NCBI RefSeq assembly: GCF_015706575.1
Contig: NW_024037063.1
Coordinates: 22,506,927 to 22,570,926 of the forward strand
DNA length: 64,000 bases
DNA from: Patiria miniata
Lineage: Eukaryota; Echinodermata; Asteroidea; Valvatida; Asterinidae
Reading direction: 5' to 3'
Made by a program: the position numbers and the translations under genes. Of the stretch, positions 11,001 to 22,296 are shown piece after piece. Below the pieces are notes generated by a model. The model did no database searches and was not told where the DNA came from. It was given only the letters and a program-made list of their open reading frames with translations. Positions within the stretch are counted from its first letter, which is position 1. Each line of letters begins with the position of its first letter.

Positions 11001-14000
11001 TTGAGGAACTGTCTGCCAAGACAGAACTTGGAGATTTCAGTTGATGAGGTCTTTTGGTAGGATGGGCTTTGAATGGTGGCTTGAATGTCCTGGTAGAGGT
11101 GATCTCAGGAGTTGGTTTGCTTAGAGTCTGGGTCTTGGAAACTTGAGTAGATAGTAGGTTGGAACTTGGCGACATCACTTCTTTCTCTTTTTGCATCAGT
11201 ATGGCTTCTTGACCAGGAAGAGAAGACTTCTTTGATGGATCATCACCTGAATATGTCTGTGCGATTCTAGCTGGCTTGCCTTCTTGAAGGTTGCTATTTT
11301 TGGTTGTGTTAGACTTTCCAGAAGATATACTTTGTGCCAGGGGAGGGTGTTCTGTGCCTTGCATCTGTTGGAGAGAAGCAGCGAGCTCCTTGTGTGACTG
11401 CAGCAGCTTCAGCAGTTGCTGCTGTCTTCTTGTCATGTTCTGCAGCTGCATTCTTGCCTCTTGCTGCTGCTGTTGACTGCCAGGTGTTGCAGCTTGCTGC
11501 TTGAGCTGGATGCCGAGTTGTTGGCGATGTTCCCGTTGTTTTGAACTCAGGTGACGAAGTCTGGCCTGCATGTCTTGAAGACTCCTCCTGATTTTGTCAG
11601 CATCTGAAAATATAATAAAATCTCAGATTTTTGAGGTAAATCCGCATGTCTTCTTAATTTAAGTCTATTTACACAATTTGCTGGTATTTTTTAAAACCAA
11701 GACAGTATAATGCTTAATAATTGCATACTCCATTCATCAGTGACGTTAACCATTATATTTACTGTGCTTACATTTTACATCTTCATCTTTGCTGCTCATC
11801 TTTTCTCTTATCTTTTGTTGCATCCTCTCCATCTCAACGAGAGAAGCATCATCGTCACTTCTCTGTGAGGCTCCAACCTCACGATTCTCCTCACAATATG
11901 GCAGAGTAGCTGAACCAAGTCCAGAACTTGAATTACTGGACACAGTTTTAAATTCAGAACTATGATAGGTTGGGTCTGGCAAAGAACTGTTGAAAGTGGT
12001 ACCAGTGGTCATGGGTGTTGGTGCTAACTGTCTTTGACTTGAGGTTGGAACAGAAGGATAAGTAGCTTCTTTAAGGCTGCTGCTGTTCTGTCTAGGAGCA
12101 GATTCAAGAACTTCCAGTTGATGAGTTTCTTGATTTAGATTTGGACTCTCATGTGTGGCTGGTGAGAGATGTAAAGGTGTGGCCTGACTTTGCTTCAACT
12201 CAGCAAGATGAAGATGTTTAGGCTCTGGAGTGATTTCTTGCTCAGATGGGAAGGTGGTGATGCTGGACTGTTGATTTGGAAGGAGTCCACGAGATGGTGA
12301 CTCATATGCAACTTGATCATGATCACCTTGAAAGCTAGGACTCTCACCTGCAATACAAATCATAATAAGCCTTATTTTTAAACAAATGAGGGTGCTGTTA
12401 CAACATTATTTTGGCTATATTTTATGACCATACTTGAATCGCAGGTTTAAATTTACAAATTGGCACAGCTCAAAAGTTACACTTTTTTACAATCTCTATT
12501 TAGTTGTATTGCGTAAAGGTACTGGACTGCTTTAATTAATGATATTTAAGTGTTTTGTACAAGAAAATGGAGTTGTTTCAGCACCCTCATGGCCATTGCT
12601 AAAAATATGACCCATTGTAACAAGGTCTTTTTATATTTTTTTATTTAACAAATTTCCCTATCCACTTTCATTTCAATAGTATGTAATGAACACAGTTCCT
12701 TAAATTCAGATTTTTTTTTGGACTCGAAAACGCTCCATTTGACTCAAATCTGGGGGTGGGGGAGGTAGGAAATATTTATTTTTTTTAGGAACTTGTATCA
12801 ACGTTTCATTCCCATCCCCCTTTCTTATCTTCTTTCATTCCTTGGTCTAATCACTTGACTAGAATACACGCTCGTCATTGGCTGAAACTTTTCAAGGACT
12901 ATTCAATTAAATAGAAAGGGGTTTAAAAAACATGGTGTATTTTTAAACAATGTTAAAAAACACACTTTGTTTCAGAAGAGCTTCTAAAATGTATATTTTG
13001 ACATAAGACATCACATTTTTTTAAATGACTAAAGATAAATATACATGTGTAGATGAATAGAATGTGTATACATACTGAGATGTGTGTCTGTGCTGCTGGA
13101 TGTGTCATCGATTATCCTTGGTAACTTTAACGAGGGAGCTCGAGCAAACACAGGGGAGCACAGTGTGACAATGGGGGACTTACGCTTGACTGGTATCCTG
13201 CAAAATGGAGCATCAATGAAGTTTTCTACCGAAAAAACTGTTCAATATTACACAAGCAAGGGTCATTAGAATGAAAAGAAAATTGTATAAGGTAAATTCG
13301 TTTCACACTGATTAAAACTCTCAGAACTAAAAAGAGAGATGATCACTTTACTGTCACTGTATTTTGTATTTTTTGTTTGAATAAAAGTATCACATTGAGA
13401 ATGCAATTCTTACCTTTGTGTGAAAATGGACTGGGACTTTTCACTTTGCTGAGATGAATTGTCAACTGAAGCACCATCTGGAATGAGATTATAAGATATT
13501 TTACCCTTTTCAATTTTCAAAATCTCTCTGGAATTAAAAAAATATCAAAATAGCCAAACACATGCTAACTTTTATTAATATTTTTTTGAGAATTTACAAT
13601 TATCTTAATGCAAAACTCAAATGTGAACTCAAAAAGAAATAACTTGGAAATGACTTTGACATATTAATATCTTAAGAATGACAAATATTTTACTACTGGA
13701 TTTTCTAGATAACTTAAGGCCAAGAAAAATTTTGTTGGAGACAAATAAAAAGACAACATTGACAATACATGTGCAAAATATTAAATATATTGCAAGTGTG
13801 TGGATTTTTTTTTTTTTTAAAGGAGGCGGGAGGGAAAAAGGAAGCAGGCCGGGGCGAGAAACTGGTTAATTTTTTTACTTGCCCTAATTCTTTTAGTAAT
13901 TTTATCTAATTGGAAAAAAGGAAAACTATAGCCTATAAAGTTAGATGAAAAACATATGAAAAACCTTTCTGACTCGGTGCTTCAGAAGATTTGTCTTCAT

Positions 14001-16338
14001 TGAATTTGAAAGAGAAGTCAGGCGAGGTTGACAATCCTCCACTTTTGTGTTCGAGCACTTGACAAACTGGCTCCACATTTGGCTGAGTTTGTGATGATGC
14101 ACGGCGGATTCTACAAGATAACAAGGTCGCAAGTTGAAATAAATTCTCAATAAATGGAAAACATAAATTCAACTAAAAATTCTGAATAAGAAATGGTAGG
14201 GTTAAAGGCAGTATTTGAGGGAAAAAAGTCCAACTTTTAAAACGATATCGGTGTCACACTCACACTACCTCTTAGATTTTTCTACGGACATTTTTAAGAG
14301 AGAACTGAACACGGAAGTACATGGGGACACAGACAAATAAAAACAAGGTCTCAAAATATGGATTTTCAAAATATTATTCCCTTATTAAAAATGTCTCTTA
14401 TTTATCACCACAATTTACAAATTCCCCAAAAAATGTTATAAAATGACACCCAACCGATCAACAGAATTTTACCAAGAAAAGTTTTAAAATGGCAAGTCTT
14501 CATCAGCTCATTTACATTTTCAAAGTTATATAAAATGGATGTCACAATTAGAAACAGGACTTTACATGAGCTGTACACAACTTATTTGTGACTCTAACAT
14601 TCAGCAATTTATGTGTCCAGAAAATCTAATTGTGTGCTTCACTTATTGAATTTTACAAAAACATTGTTTGCTCCAATATTGGTTGATCACTTCAGATTAA
14701 TCAATACATCAATTCTGTCAATTCTTCAAATCTTTAAATTTTCAAACCTTCACTCCTTAATCATTCTTCCAATTTTCAATTTCTAAACTTTCCTTCAAAT
14801 TTTGTGAATCTTTAACCCAAACACTCTGTGTTTTCTTTGTTTGCTAATTATCTCACTTCTTAAATAATCAACCTTCTCTTTCTGTATTCATCTCAATTCT
14901 TTTAAATTGTCAATTACACACCAAATATTTATCTTCTGTAAAATCGAATAATCTTATTAATCCATCTTTCAATCTTGTTGATTCAAAATCATTAATCTTA
15001 CATTCAAAACCAAACTTGTGTTATTAATTTCATATATTTAATACAATCCTAAAAGAATTAGACTGCCGTCAGGTCCCTGATAGCCTGCCAATTGACTCTG
15101 TAGCACCACTTGGATTTTCAAGGAGTCCGGTAGAGGTAGGCATTCTTGACAAGAGCTTCACTTATTCGATGTAGTGCTGAGGAAACTCTACTCGGTAGAA
15201 ATATGTCTCCCAATTCTTTGTGCCATCTGAGATTTAGAAATTTACCAGGCCAAAATTCCCACCAAGATTCTGCGCTATTTCAGCAAGTAAAAGAATTCCA
15301 TCTTAATTTGACACCGTGTGAATTACTGCCTTTACAACCAAAACAATTTCAATTCTAATTGTTTTGAACAAGAATGAGTTGGGAAAGAAAGTAATTTCTA
15401 CTTACAGTTAGCATCTTCGTAAAACTCTTGAAGTTTCATAAAATATCAGATTTATGCAGACCACAAACTTAATGAAATAGAATTAACTGTGGTTACTTGT
15501 TGGTTGTATAGGCTAAAGCTGGCAGTAACTCAGATAGGCCCTCTCTCTCATGTCTCTAGTCTAGTGTGTCGGGCAAGCAAGTGCCTGCAGCCTAGCAGCC
15601 TAGCATAGGCAAAAACCAAAGCCATATTACCAGTAAAAAAAATGTGGGTGTCAGAGCAGGGTGGTGGGGGGGGGGGGGGGGGGGGGGAGTGTCGCATTTT
15701 TTTTCATGAATTTCTATGAAAACAAAAAAATTGACAGATTTTTTTTTCGGGGGGGGGGGTGTTTGACCCCCCCCCCCCTTGATCTGCACCAAATAAACCA
15801 GTTCAATGAAAAAATGAAGTAAAAAGGAAATATACACTTGTGACAACATTACTGTTTGAAAATTAGATGACCTAGATGACATAGAGCTGTAACTGCTGTA
15901 TAATAAAATTCTTAATTATATCACATGGCTCTATGCCTGAAATACTCGAATATACAAGTGTGGCTGGCAGAATGGGCTTTAAACATTATAACAAAATTAT
16001 CTAAAATTGCATCCACAGCCATCCTCAACTTAAGAAGATTCAAGCACAAATAAATACCTTAAAGTAGTAGTATAGGCCTAAATGAAATTGTTTATTCACT
16101 TTTAAGGCAATTTTGGTGAACTCAGTGAACCCAAAATTTATGATGAAAAATTGTTACAAATTTGGCTTCACGGTTTTTTTTACATAAAAAAGCACAAAAC
16201 CGGCCTGCCATGCAGCCCAAGTTATTTTTATTTTATTGACTTTTTACTCAACTGGAATAGTCCGGTCAGGACAGACGGTGAGTCGCACAGTTCCACAGAC
16301 TCGTCAACCACAGTTTCGCTTTCACTACTTCCGTCCAT
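8038..16338 (-). CDS. S/T/Q-rich protein with C-terminal RAMA domain
   Basis: Exons in order of transcription: 16338-16277, 14304-14269, 14110-13965, 13477-13414, 13197-13076, 12347-11772, 11603-9538, 8937-8727, 8507-8038. All phases agree, giving 1250 residues. The first two exons are the least certain. Most of the chain is low-complexity Ser/Thr/Pro/Gln. Around residues 310-420 is a Q/R-rich coiled coil (for example MQARLRHLSSKQREHRQQ). About residues 1000-1094 form a RAMA domain: LLQKGLINSGENVLSIK, then GSLNSDGT, SLCHMVSLVKRK, WKSVLYKGKPLDKV. This matches the start, glycine turn and WxSVxYKGxxLD end of RAMA domains in MPND and ANKRD31. RAMA is a predicted modified-DNA-binding or chromatin-reading module. 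A short tail ends EWIDEMDVWP. No ankyrin repeats or JAMM protease are seen, so orthology to ANKRD31 or MPND is not claimed. It is divergent with CD2BP2. Confidence 0.8.
9100..9200 (-). mobile_element. tRNA-derived SINE head, copy 1
   Basis: Read on the minus strand it starts GGCTGGATAGCTCAGTTGGT (A box) and ends with a T-arm-like ACAGGTTCAACTCCTG (B box). The acceptor halves GGCTGGA/TTCAGCC still pair. The anticodon stem is broken, so it is not a working tRNA. A run of about 19 G (9181-9199) abuts it. Confidence 0.65.
15655..15780. repeat. Poly-G/poly-C tracts in the large first intron of the RAMA gene
   Basis: Long G runs (about 15661-15687 and 15750-15759) and a C run (15767-15778) are interrupted by T/A-rich sequence. 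They could form G-quadruplexes or an inverted G/C hairpin. The rest of 14305-16276 is AT-rich intron without a supported feature. Confidence 0.7.
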
Positions 16339-16934
16339 ATTTCGTGAAATGTCCAGTCAAATTGCAAAATTAATTAATTACACTTTTTTTCACGTGGTCC
16401 GAATGGCAGACGACGTGCACGCTCAAAGTTGCCGCTCCCACCGGTAGATTTGGATAGCGCCCTCTTTTGACCTTTTTGCATAAAATCTAATTTTTAGTGA
16501 TCTGGGGAGTTCACTTAATTCGACAGATTGCCTCTTGGTGGCGCTTGTACTAGGTACTGCATGCTGTGGCTGTGTACACAATTCAAGCTAAGAAATGTGG
16601 TAAATTTACTCATGTTTATAAATGTACAGGGCCTATAGATATGACTTTTTTACGTACCTCGGTACTTATGTTGACTATCGCATGATCTGGGAGTGAAAAC
16701 GATTTGTGCCAACCCTTACATTCATGCTGAAATTGTGCTAAAAAACTGAATGAGTTCACTCCAAATCTGATCAATGCAAATGCATGTCAATGTCATCCCA
16801 GTCATGCCAGTGTGTGTCACTCATCAGAAGTCACATAGTTTATAGTCTGATTGAGATCTTTTTATCTGTTTGAAATCCTTTGTTCTAGTAATCAGCACTA
16901 GGTCTAACCGGAAAACGAACCCACCCACATCAAC
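16339..16934. promoter_or_regulatory. Divergent promoter, RAMA gene / CD2BP2
   Basis: The 596 bp between the two start codons must hold both transcription starts. It contains CTTGGTGGCGCT at 16534-16545, a CTCF-core-like motif (12 of 14 positions of CCASYAGRKGGCRS when extended upstream). It also contains AGCGCCCTCT at 16456-16465, the reverse of a motif repeated across the window. I see no TATA box in a convincing position. Confidence 0.6.
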
Positions 16935-18695
16935 ATGTCAGAACGAAAGGTACGCTTTGCAGAGGGGGACGCGGCAGCAAAGGCAGCCGGCGATGTCGAC
17001 CCAGCCAGTGACAAAGGTTGGAATCGAACCTTCAGCAAGAAACACACACTGGACAGTGATGAAGAAGATGATGTAAAGGAGGAGGCCCGATATGAGCTAC
17101 AAAACGACGAAGTCGAGGGTGAGAGAAGTTGTAAAATTTAAAAAGTTAAGGCTCATCAGCATGATCAGACGCAATAGTTCTTCAGCTTTCTTGGTATGAA
17201 ACTGCTGAGAATATTACCTTCATTACACATTTCCAAGCTGGCAACTATCTTTCATTAACTCAAAAAGTAACTCTTTGCTTTGCTTCCTTACACAAACTTG
17301 TCCCAATCATTTTTATTGAACACTTAACAGGAGTGGAGGATGCAACTCTTATCTCTGACGGGGGTATCCGTATCACACCCTTCAACCTGACGGAAGAGAT
17401 GGAAGAAGGAAGATTTGACGCCCACGGCAACTACTATGAGAAGAAAGACAAAGATGTCCACGATAACTGGTTGGACAACATCGACTGGATGCGATACTCG
17501 GAGAAAGGCACGGAGGAGAAAGCTGAAGATGATGACTTCATCGCTGATAGTCCGGAACTGGAGCCGAGCAGACCCGAAATCAAAATCCTCGCAGACATTG
17601 TCGGTTTCTTGAAACCGGGAGAAACCATCACCAGGGCAGTCAGAAGGCTCGGTGGGGGGAAGAAGACCAAAGGAGTGCCAGCTACAAGGAAGTGGGGACC
17701 CAAGAAAGCCAAGACGGAGGCGGAGGACGGGAACGATGCACAAGGAGTCGACAAGGAAAGCATGCTGAAACTGACTGAGTTTGTGGATGAGTTAGTCGCG
17801 AGTGGCAACTACGAGGCCTACCAGTACACCTATGAGAAAATAACCCATCTGCTGAAGGAGGAGGAGGGGCGGAGCAAGAAGGAGGAGGATGTCTTTGATA
17901 TGTTCGGGGATGAGCCAGCGAAGGAGAAGATAGCCACTGCCAGTAAAACAGGTAGTTTGACTGTTGCTGATCTTGAAATTATAAGCTGGGAGGGACATTG
18001 AACGTATTGCTGCTGGAGAATGCGAAGATGATATTGCTTTGTGCACACTCCGATTAAATTTAGTCTTGGGTGCAATATTGGGTTTTGCCCTCCACTGAAA
18101 TATTATTTTTAACACTGTATACTCGGGGTTGTCCCAAGTGATTGTGAGAAAAAATCACTGGGGTGGGACTCGAACCCACGACCTCCAGCTTACCAGCACA
18201 GGCATCTTTGTCTTGGGTGCTTTGCCCTATATGCGTACAAACCAGTATTTGCACATGGTGTGCCTCGTCCACTAGGCTTTCGAAAGTAGTATAAAAGCGC
18301 CCTCTCTTGTTTGTGCACAGAGCCCCTAGTGATGTCATAATTTTTACTTTTATGATGTTTTTGTTTCATTTACAAGAAATGAAGGTTACGGCACATTCAT
18401 TAATAATTTGTACCCCTTGCGTTCTAAATTTTCAGAAAGCAAGGACACCAACGGTTCAGGGAACCAGCCAACCACTAGTACAAACCCAGCCACCGATTTG
18501 GACCCAGATAAAACCTACTGGGAGTATAAATGGGAGAACAAAGATGACGCAGACAAGTACGGCCCGTTTGAGAGCTCCCAGATGCAGGATTGGGTGGATC
18601 AGGATTTCTTCGCCGACGGCGTGTGGGTCCGGAAAGTTGGGTCGGCTGGCCAGTTTTATCAGTCCAAGAGAATCGACTTTGATTTGTACACTTGA
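16935..18695 (+). CDS. CD2BP2: CD2 antigen cytoplasmic tail-binding protein 2 (U5 snRNP 52K), GYF domain
   Basis: Component of the U5 and U4/U6.U5 tri-snRNP; its GYF domain binds proline-rich peptides. Exons 16935-17118, 17331-17951 and 18436-18695 give 354 residues (human is 341). The N-terminus has the family signature VRFAEG and [10 protein letters not shown], then [20 protein letters not shown] and [10 protein letters not shown]. The C-terminal GYF domain, about residues 295-354, reads [19 protein letters not shown], then [10 protein letters not shown], and ends with the family terminus RIDFDLYT. The namesake Gly-Tyr-Phe reads Asp-Phe-Phe here. Intron 2 carries a SINE copy (18150-18330), and intron 1 holds a SINE 3' fragment at about 17150-17220. 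Confidence 0.97.
18150..18330 (-). mobile_element. tRNA-derived SINE in CD2BP2 intron 2
   Basis: The minus-strand B-box-like GTGGGTTCGAGTCCCACCC lies near 18161-18179. The body, ACAAACCAGTATTTGC followed by TGGTGTGCCTCGTCC, has a clear relative at 41745-41870 in a NIPSNAP intron (ACAAACCAGTACGCCTATGT, GGTGTGTCCCATCCATTGGG). Both copies continue through AAAAGC..CTCT..TTTGT.AGCAC-like sequence to GAGCCC. Confidence 0.65.
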
Positions 18696-20036
18696 AGTAT
18701 TAGCGATGATCAGAACTTTATTTTCCATCTGTGAATGGACGAGCATTCATATCCACTGCCGTGCCGAAATTATCACCCCCACTTCCAAATTCTGTAAAAA
18801 CTGATTTTAATTTTGAATTGGCTGGAGCAGGATTTGAACCTTTGCAAACTTTGGCTGAATTTCCAACAAAAAGAAGCTGGAAATGTTCATTTCCTTAATT
18901 TAAGAGGTTTCTGGGAAGTTGTGGTTAAGCACTAAGCATTGCCAGCAGTCTTACTGTTGCATTAATCAAGAGGGACAATTTTACTTGAAATTATTTTATT
19001 TTTAGTTTTATGGACACGTTCAATTTTAGCTTGTAAAACGTACACTAGTACTGGAATCTTGTTTTGCTCAACAAACAATGGGAACTACGGTCAAACTCAT
19101 CGTTCGAATGGTTTCAAAAGTGGATTAAAAAAAAGATGATTTCCAAATAAGTGGCTTATAAAGGATAAATTTCAAGTAACTGTCAAAGGAAAGGCTCAAC
19201 AGTGCTAAGCCATATTTGGAAATATTTTTTGGACTACACCAATTGCCACAAAAGTAGGCAGAGAGCCAGTTGATTTTTGTTGAAAAGGAATTTGTCAATA
19301 TCAAGTAATTTATTTCTTTCATTAACTTTGAATAAGCCACAATACATGTATTTTTCCCTTGAACAGAGTAAGGATATAGTTACAGGGTTGGTTTGATTTG
19401 TTCTCAGTGTTTCACTTTATTTCTTGAAAGGAAATTAAATAAATTCCTTTACACAAGGGCTTCAAATTCTATGTACACAAGTTTGAAGAAAGCACAGTAG
19501 TTTCCCGTACCACAGATACATGTAGATTCTCGCCTCTTTATTTGTACATAATAACCGGGAGACAATGAAATTTTGAGTTAAACAATTTTTGAAGAATGTG
19601 CCCATATTAAAGCATGTTTTAAGAAAAATCAATGCTGAAGATGTAGTCTATAATTCTTGCATCCCAGAATGATTTTAGTTGACTTCAGGACGATACTCCT
19701 TACCATAACTTGGATCTTGGAAAGGTTAATAAACTTCCAATAATTTCCCTAAGCCTAGCGCAACTGTAAACGCACTCCCAAACCCCCAACAAATGAAATA
19801 TACAAATGGTCAGATTTTTCATCAGTATGGGTGTTTCGCCCCAAATGGCAATTAATGGTCCTAACTATAGTTTGGACTGTCCAACTACATGTAGTGTTGG
19901 GACTGTCGCAACAATAATTGGGAAATTCTAACTACATGTATAGTCGGAATCGTCCCAATTATAGTTGGGACAAGTTGGGACATAACAGCTATAAATGTAT
20001 CTTAATATGTCTAGCAAGTATTGTGATCTGTTCTTG
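18696..20036. other. Convergent 3' UTRs of CD2BP2 and CENPS, with small repeats
   Basis: No coding sequence is seen. A SINE 3'-type fragment TTGGCTGGAGCAGGATTTGA lies at about 18819-18838. AATAAA at 19438-19443 could end CD2BP2. From 19858 to 19982 there is a degenerate palindromic repeat of CCAACTACATGTAGT and CAATTATAGTTGGGAC types. Confidence 0.55.
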
Positions 20037-22088
20037 TCAGTCCACAGCGCTGCTCTTACTGGCTTTCTTGACCTTCTTGGATTTCCGTCGTTCCTTCTCT
20101 GCTTCGTTTTCCTGGTTTTGCTGCTCGTTCAGATCTCTGATGTGCTTAGCCTGCACATGACAAATTGGGAAACAAACTGTGACTGACCTACAATACATAT
20201 ACATTTGTATTTCCAAGGCGAACATTTGTCTACTTGGGGAAAATGCTGAAGTGTTTTAGATATTAGAAATCTTGTTGATAAAACTATTTTAGGCAGACTG
20301 TCACAGTTGTATTCAAGTCTTCACAAGTCAATCATAAGTCTTAAGGCCAAAAAAAAATAGTTCTGCTTCCGGTTTCCCTACCTACCCTATTCTTACAGCC
20401 CCTACCCTAAAAAAATTTTATTGGAAAAATGAGAAAATAACACCCAAAACTATCAATTTCTAGCTTTTATCCTTGACTAAAGGCAGAAGCCTCCATATGA
20501 TCATACAAATTCCCTACCTACCTACCCTATTTTCAAATGCCATGTAATCGGAAGCAGAAATACTTTTTGTTTTGGCCTAAGCCTCAAGTTACGTTACAAG
20601 CCATGCAAGTGAATTTTGACAATGGCATTCCTCTGTCCTGTACTCTGTTTATTCCATGAGCAAAACTCTAGATGTAAAAAAAAATGTAGCGTGCACAGTA
20701 AACGGGACTGCATGTACTCACCAATGGAGCACTTCGTCGAGCTAATAACTTCACATCATCAGCATTGATCACTGATCGCCTGCCATGCCTGCACAAAATA
20801 ACAATACAACTAACAGTCAAATTTAACAGAAATGTTCAAATTAAAACATTCCTTCCACTTTTAGAACAGAAAAAAAATAAGTGTTTCAATATCAGAATCA
20901 ATTTGTGAAGATGACCTGCAATGCAATCATGAAATTTAATCACAATTGATGTGGAAATGTTTGTTACTTCTACTGAAAACTAAAAGATAATTAAATTTGG
21001 AGTTGACTTACTGTGCAAAGTGCTCCAGGTCTGTAGCAAAAATCGCTGTAAAAATGATAAAAAGCAAAAGGAAAATCATAAACTTAAATGGCTTCTCACA
21101 CTTTGAAATGGGGCTATAAAGAACTGCAGCACTCTGATTGGTCAATCTGTGTTGATTATTCTGTTTGATTGGTTAATAATCTTCCTGCAGGTGCACTCAA
21201 TCAACACTGGACCAATCAGATGGCTTGATATAAATCAACACCCGCTACACAGCCAACTTTTGTTTAAATTAAAGGAAACATTTCTGGAATAGGAAGAAGT
21301 TACCACTTTTTAATTAAGTTACCACTTTTAATTTATCTTTTAGTTTTTAGTCTCCTGACGATGACTAGAGCAGGCTAGTCGAAACGTTGAGACCAAAGAC
21401 AAGTTCTTTTAGAACTTACAGCAGGACTGTTCTAAACAGAACAAAAACTACTTAGCAAGTTGATAATAAGCAGGACAAGTTCTTCTCAGAACTAATATCT
21501 TCTAAGCAGTAGTTATTACCACATGGTGTTACCGCAAAACCGAAACGATACCGATACCCCACCATGCAAAGCCTCAAATCTTATATAAGAAGTTACCACA
21601 TTGTTTGAAGGTTGCTTCAGACAGAACAGCAGTAAACTGACGAGAGAACGTAACATCGAGCTCCTGGGACAATTCCTCGCATATCTGCCCAACGCTGTAA
21701 TGAACAGCTGCCTTCAATCGCTGGAAAAACAAAAAGAAAATGAACTGTTGAGTTCTGAATAGAGAACTAATTACAGAGCATATCCTCACTGCAAAATCGT
21801 CTTGGACCTCTGTCCACATGCACAACACACTGTTCTTTCATTGCAAATTTATTTAAATAACTGCACCTGTCCACATAGAGGGCGCTCTGTACAAGCTCTC
21901 TATTTATTAATGCTAGCACCAGACCATAGGTTTGAACAGTGTAAAACTGACATGACAAAAATTAGCATATATGAAATCAGTCTCTTTTTTGCAGATTTGT
22001 GAAGGCCTCTGCTAACTTAAGTCATAATTTACTGGGAAATTATTACCTGTACATACGCCAGATTATCATATTCTTCTTGCTCAGCCAT
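20037..22088 (-). CDS. CENPS: Centromere protein S (MHF1, histone fold)
   Basis: Histone-fold subunit that pairs with CENPX/MHF2. It works at the constitutive centromere network and in the Fanconi anaemia core complex with FANCM. Exons 22088-22047, 21720-21597, 21045-21012, 20788-20722 and 20150-20037 give 126 residues in one frame. The fold is spelled by RLKAAVHYSVGQICEE, FSRQFTAVLSEATFKQC, FATDLEHFAQHGRR and INADDVKLLARRSAPL, which align throughout with vertebrate CENPS. The C-terminal tail is charged and basic (KERRKSKKVKKASK), as expected for DNA contact. It starts 208 bp from the divergent XNDC1-like gene. Introns contain a MITE (20341-20581) and a Penelope-type hammerhead motif (21350-21394). 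Confidence 0.96.
20341..20581. mobile_element. MITE with TTAAGGCC ends, CENPS intron
   Basis: The left end has TTAAGGCCAAA, TTCTGCTTCCG and CCCTACCTACCCTATT. The right end read in reverse has TTAGGCCAAAACAAAAAGTA, TTCTGCTTCCG and ATAGGGTAGGTAGGTAGGG. The outer 40 bp pair as inverted repeats, while the CCCTACC blocks inside face each other as a hairpin. No coding capacity. Confidence 0.75.
21134..21219. repeat. Imperfect inverted repeat with CCAAT boxes
   Basis: CTGATTGGTCAATCTGTGTT on the left pairs with the reverse of ATCAACACTGGACCAATCAG on the right. A third ATTGG lies in the loop. It is in the CENPS intron between 21046 and 21596. Confidence 0.65.
21330..21530 (+). mobile_element. Probable Penelope-like element terminal fragment
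   Basis: The hammerhead-like motif is followed by nested small hairpins: AAGTTCTTTTAGAACTT, GTTCTAAACAGAAC and AGTTCTTCTCAGAACT. No reverse transcriptase is present. The assignment rests on the ribozyme motif and this hairpin-rich tail and is inference. Confidence 0.5.
21350..21394 (+). ncRNA. Hammerhead-ribozyme-like motif (minimal type I, Penelope-element style)
   Basis: The parts in order are stem I GTCTC (21350-21354), core CTGACGA (21355-21361, fits CUGANGA), one unpaired T, stem II GACTAG/CTAGTC with loop AGCAGG (21363-21380), core GAAA (21381-21384), a two-base-pair stem III AC/GT with no loop (21384-21387), cleavage-site U (21388), and stem I return GAGAC (21389-21393). Minimal type I hammerheads with such a tiny stem III are known from Penelope-like retroelements and are thought to act as dimers. 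The extra T after the core departs from the canonical form, so activity is uncertain. Confidence 0.6.
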
Positions 22089-22296
22089 ATTTTTGCAGAA
22101 AAGGAGCAAAATTTGCAAAAACAAATACCCCTCCTACTCGAAGTTAACTTTCAACCGTTCCTTCTAGCTGTCATGTTTACAACCTCCTAGCATACTCGAG
22201 ATTTATTTCACTGGTCCCACACGATTATGTTTATAAGATTACGCTGGGCTGGAACTTATCAGAGCACCAGGGAAATGTTTGGCGCGAGATTTCAAC
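22089..22296. promoter_or_regulatory. Compact bidirectional promoter, CENPS / XNDC1-like, with E2F-type site
   Basis: Only 208 bp separate the two start codons. TTTGGCGC at 22278-22285 matches the E2F consensus TTTSGCGC and lies 12 bp before the XNDC1-like ATG. No TATA box is seen. An E2F site would fit S-phase expression of both genome-maintenance genes. Confidence 0.65.

Noticed and set aside
9701..11476. Several plus-strand open frames of 60-95 codons
   Set aside because: They are antisense shadows of the large low-complexity exon of the RAMA gene.
15056..15250. Possible extra exon of the RAMA gene (reverse-strand PTSTGLLENPSG)
   Set aside because: It has no convincing donor, and the exon chain closes in phase without it.
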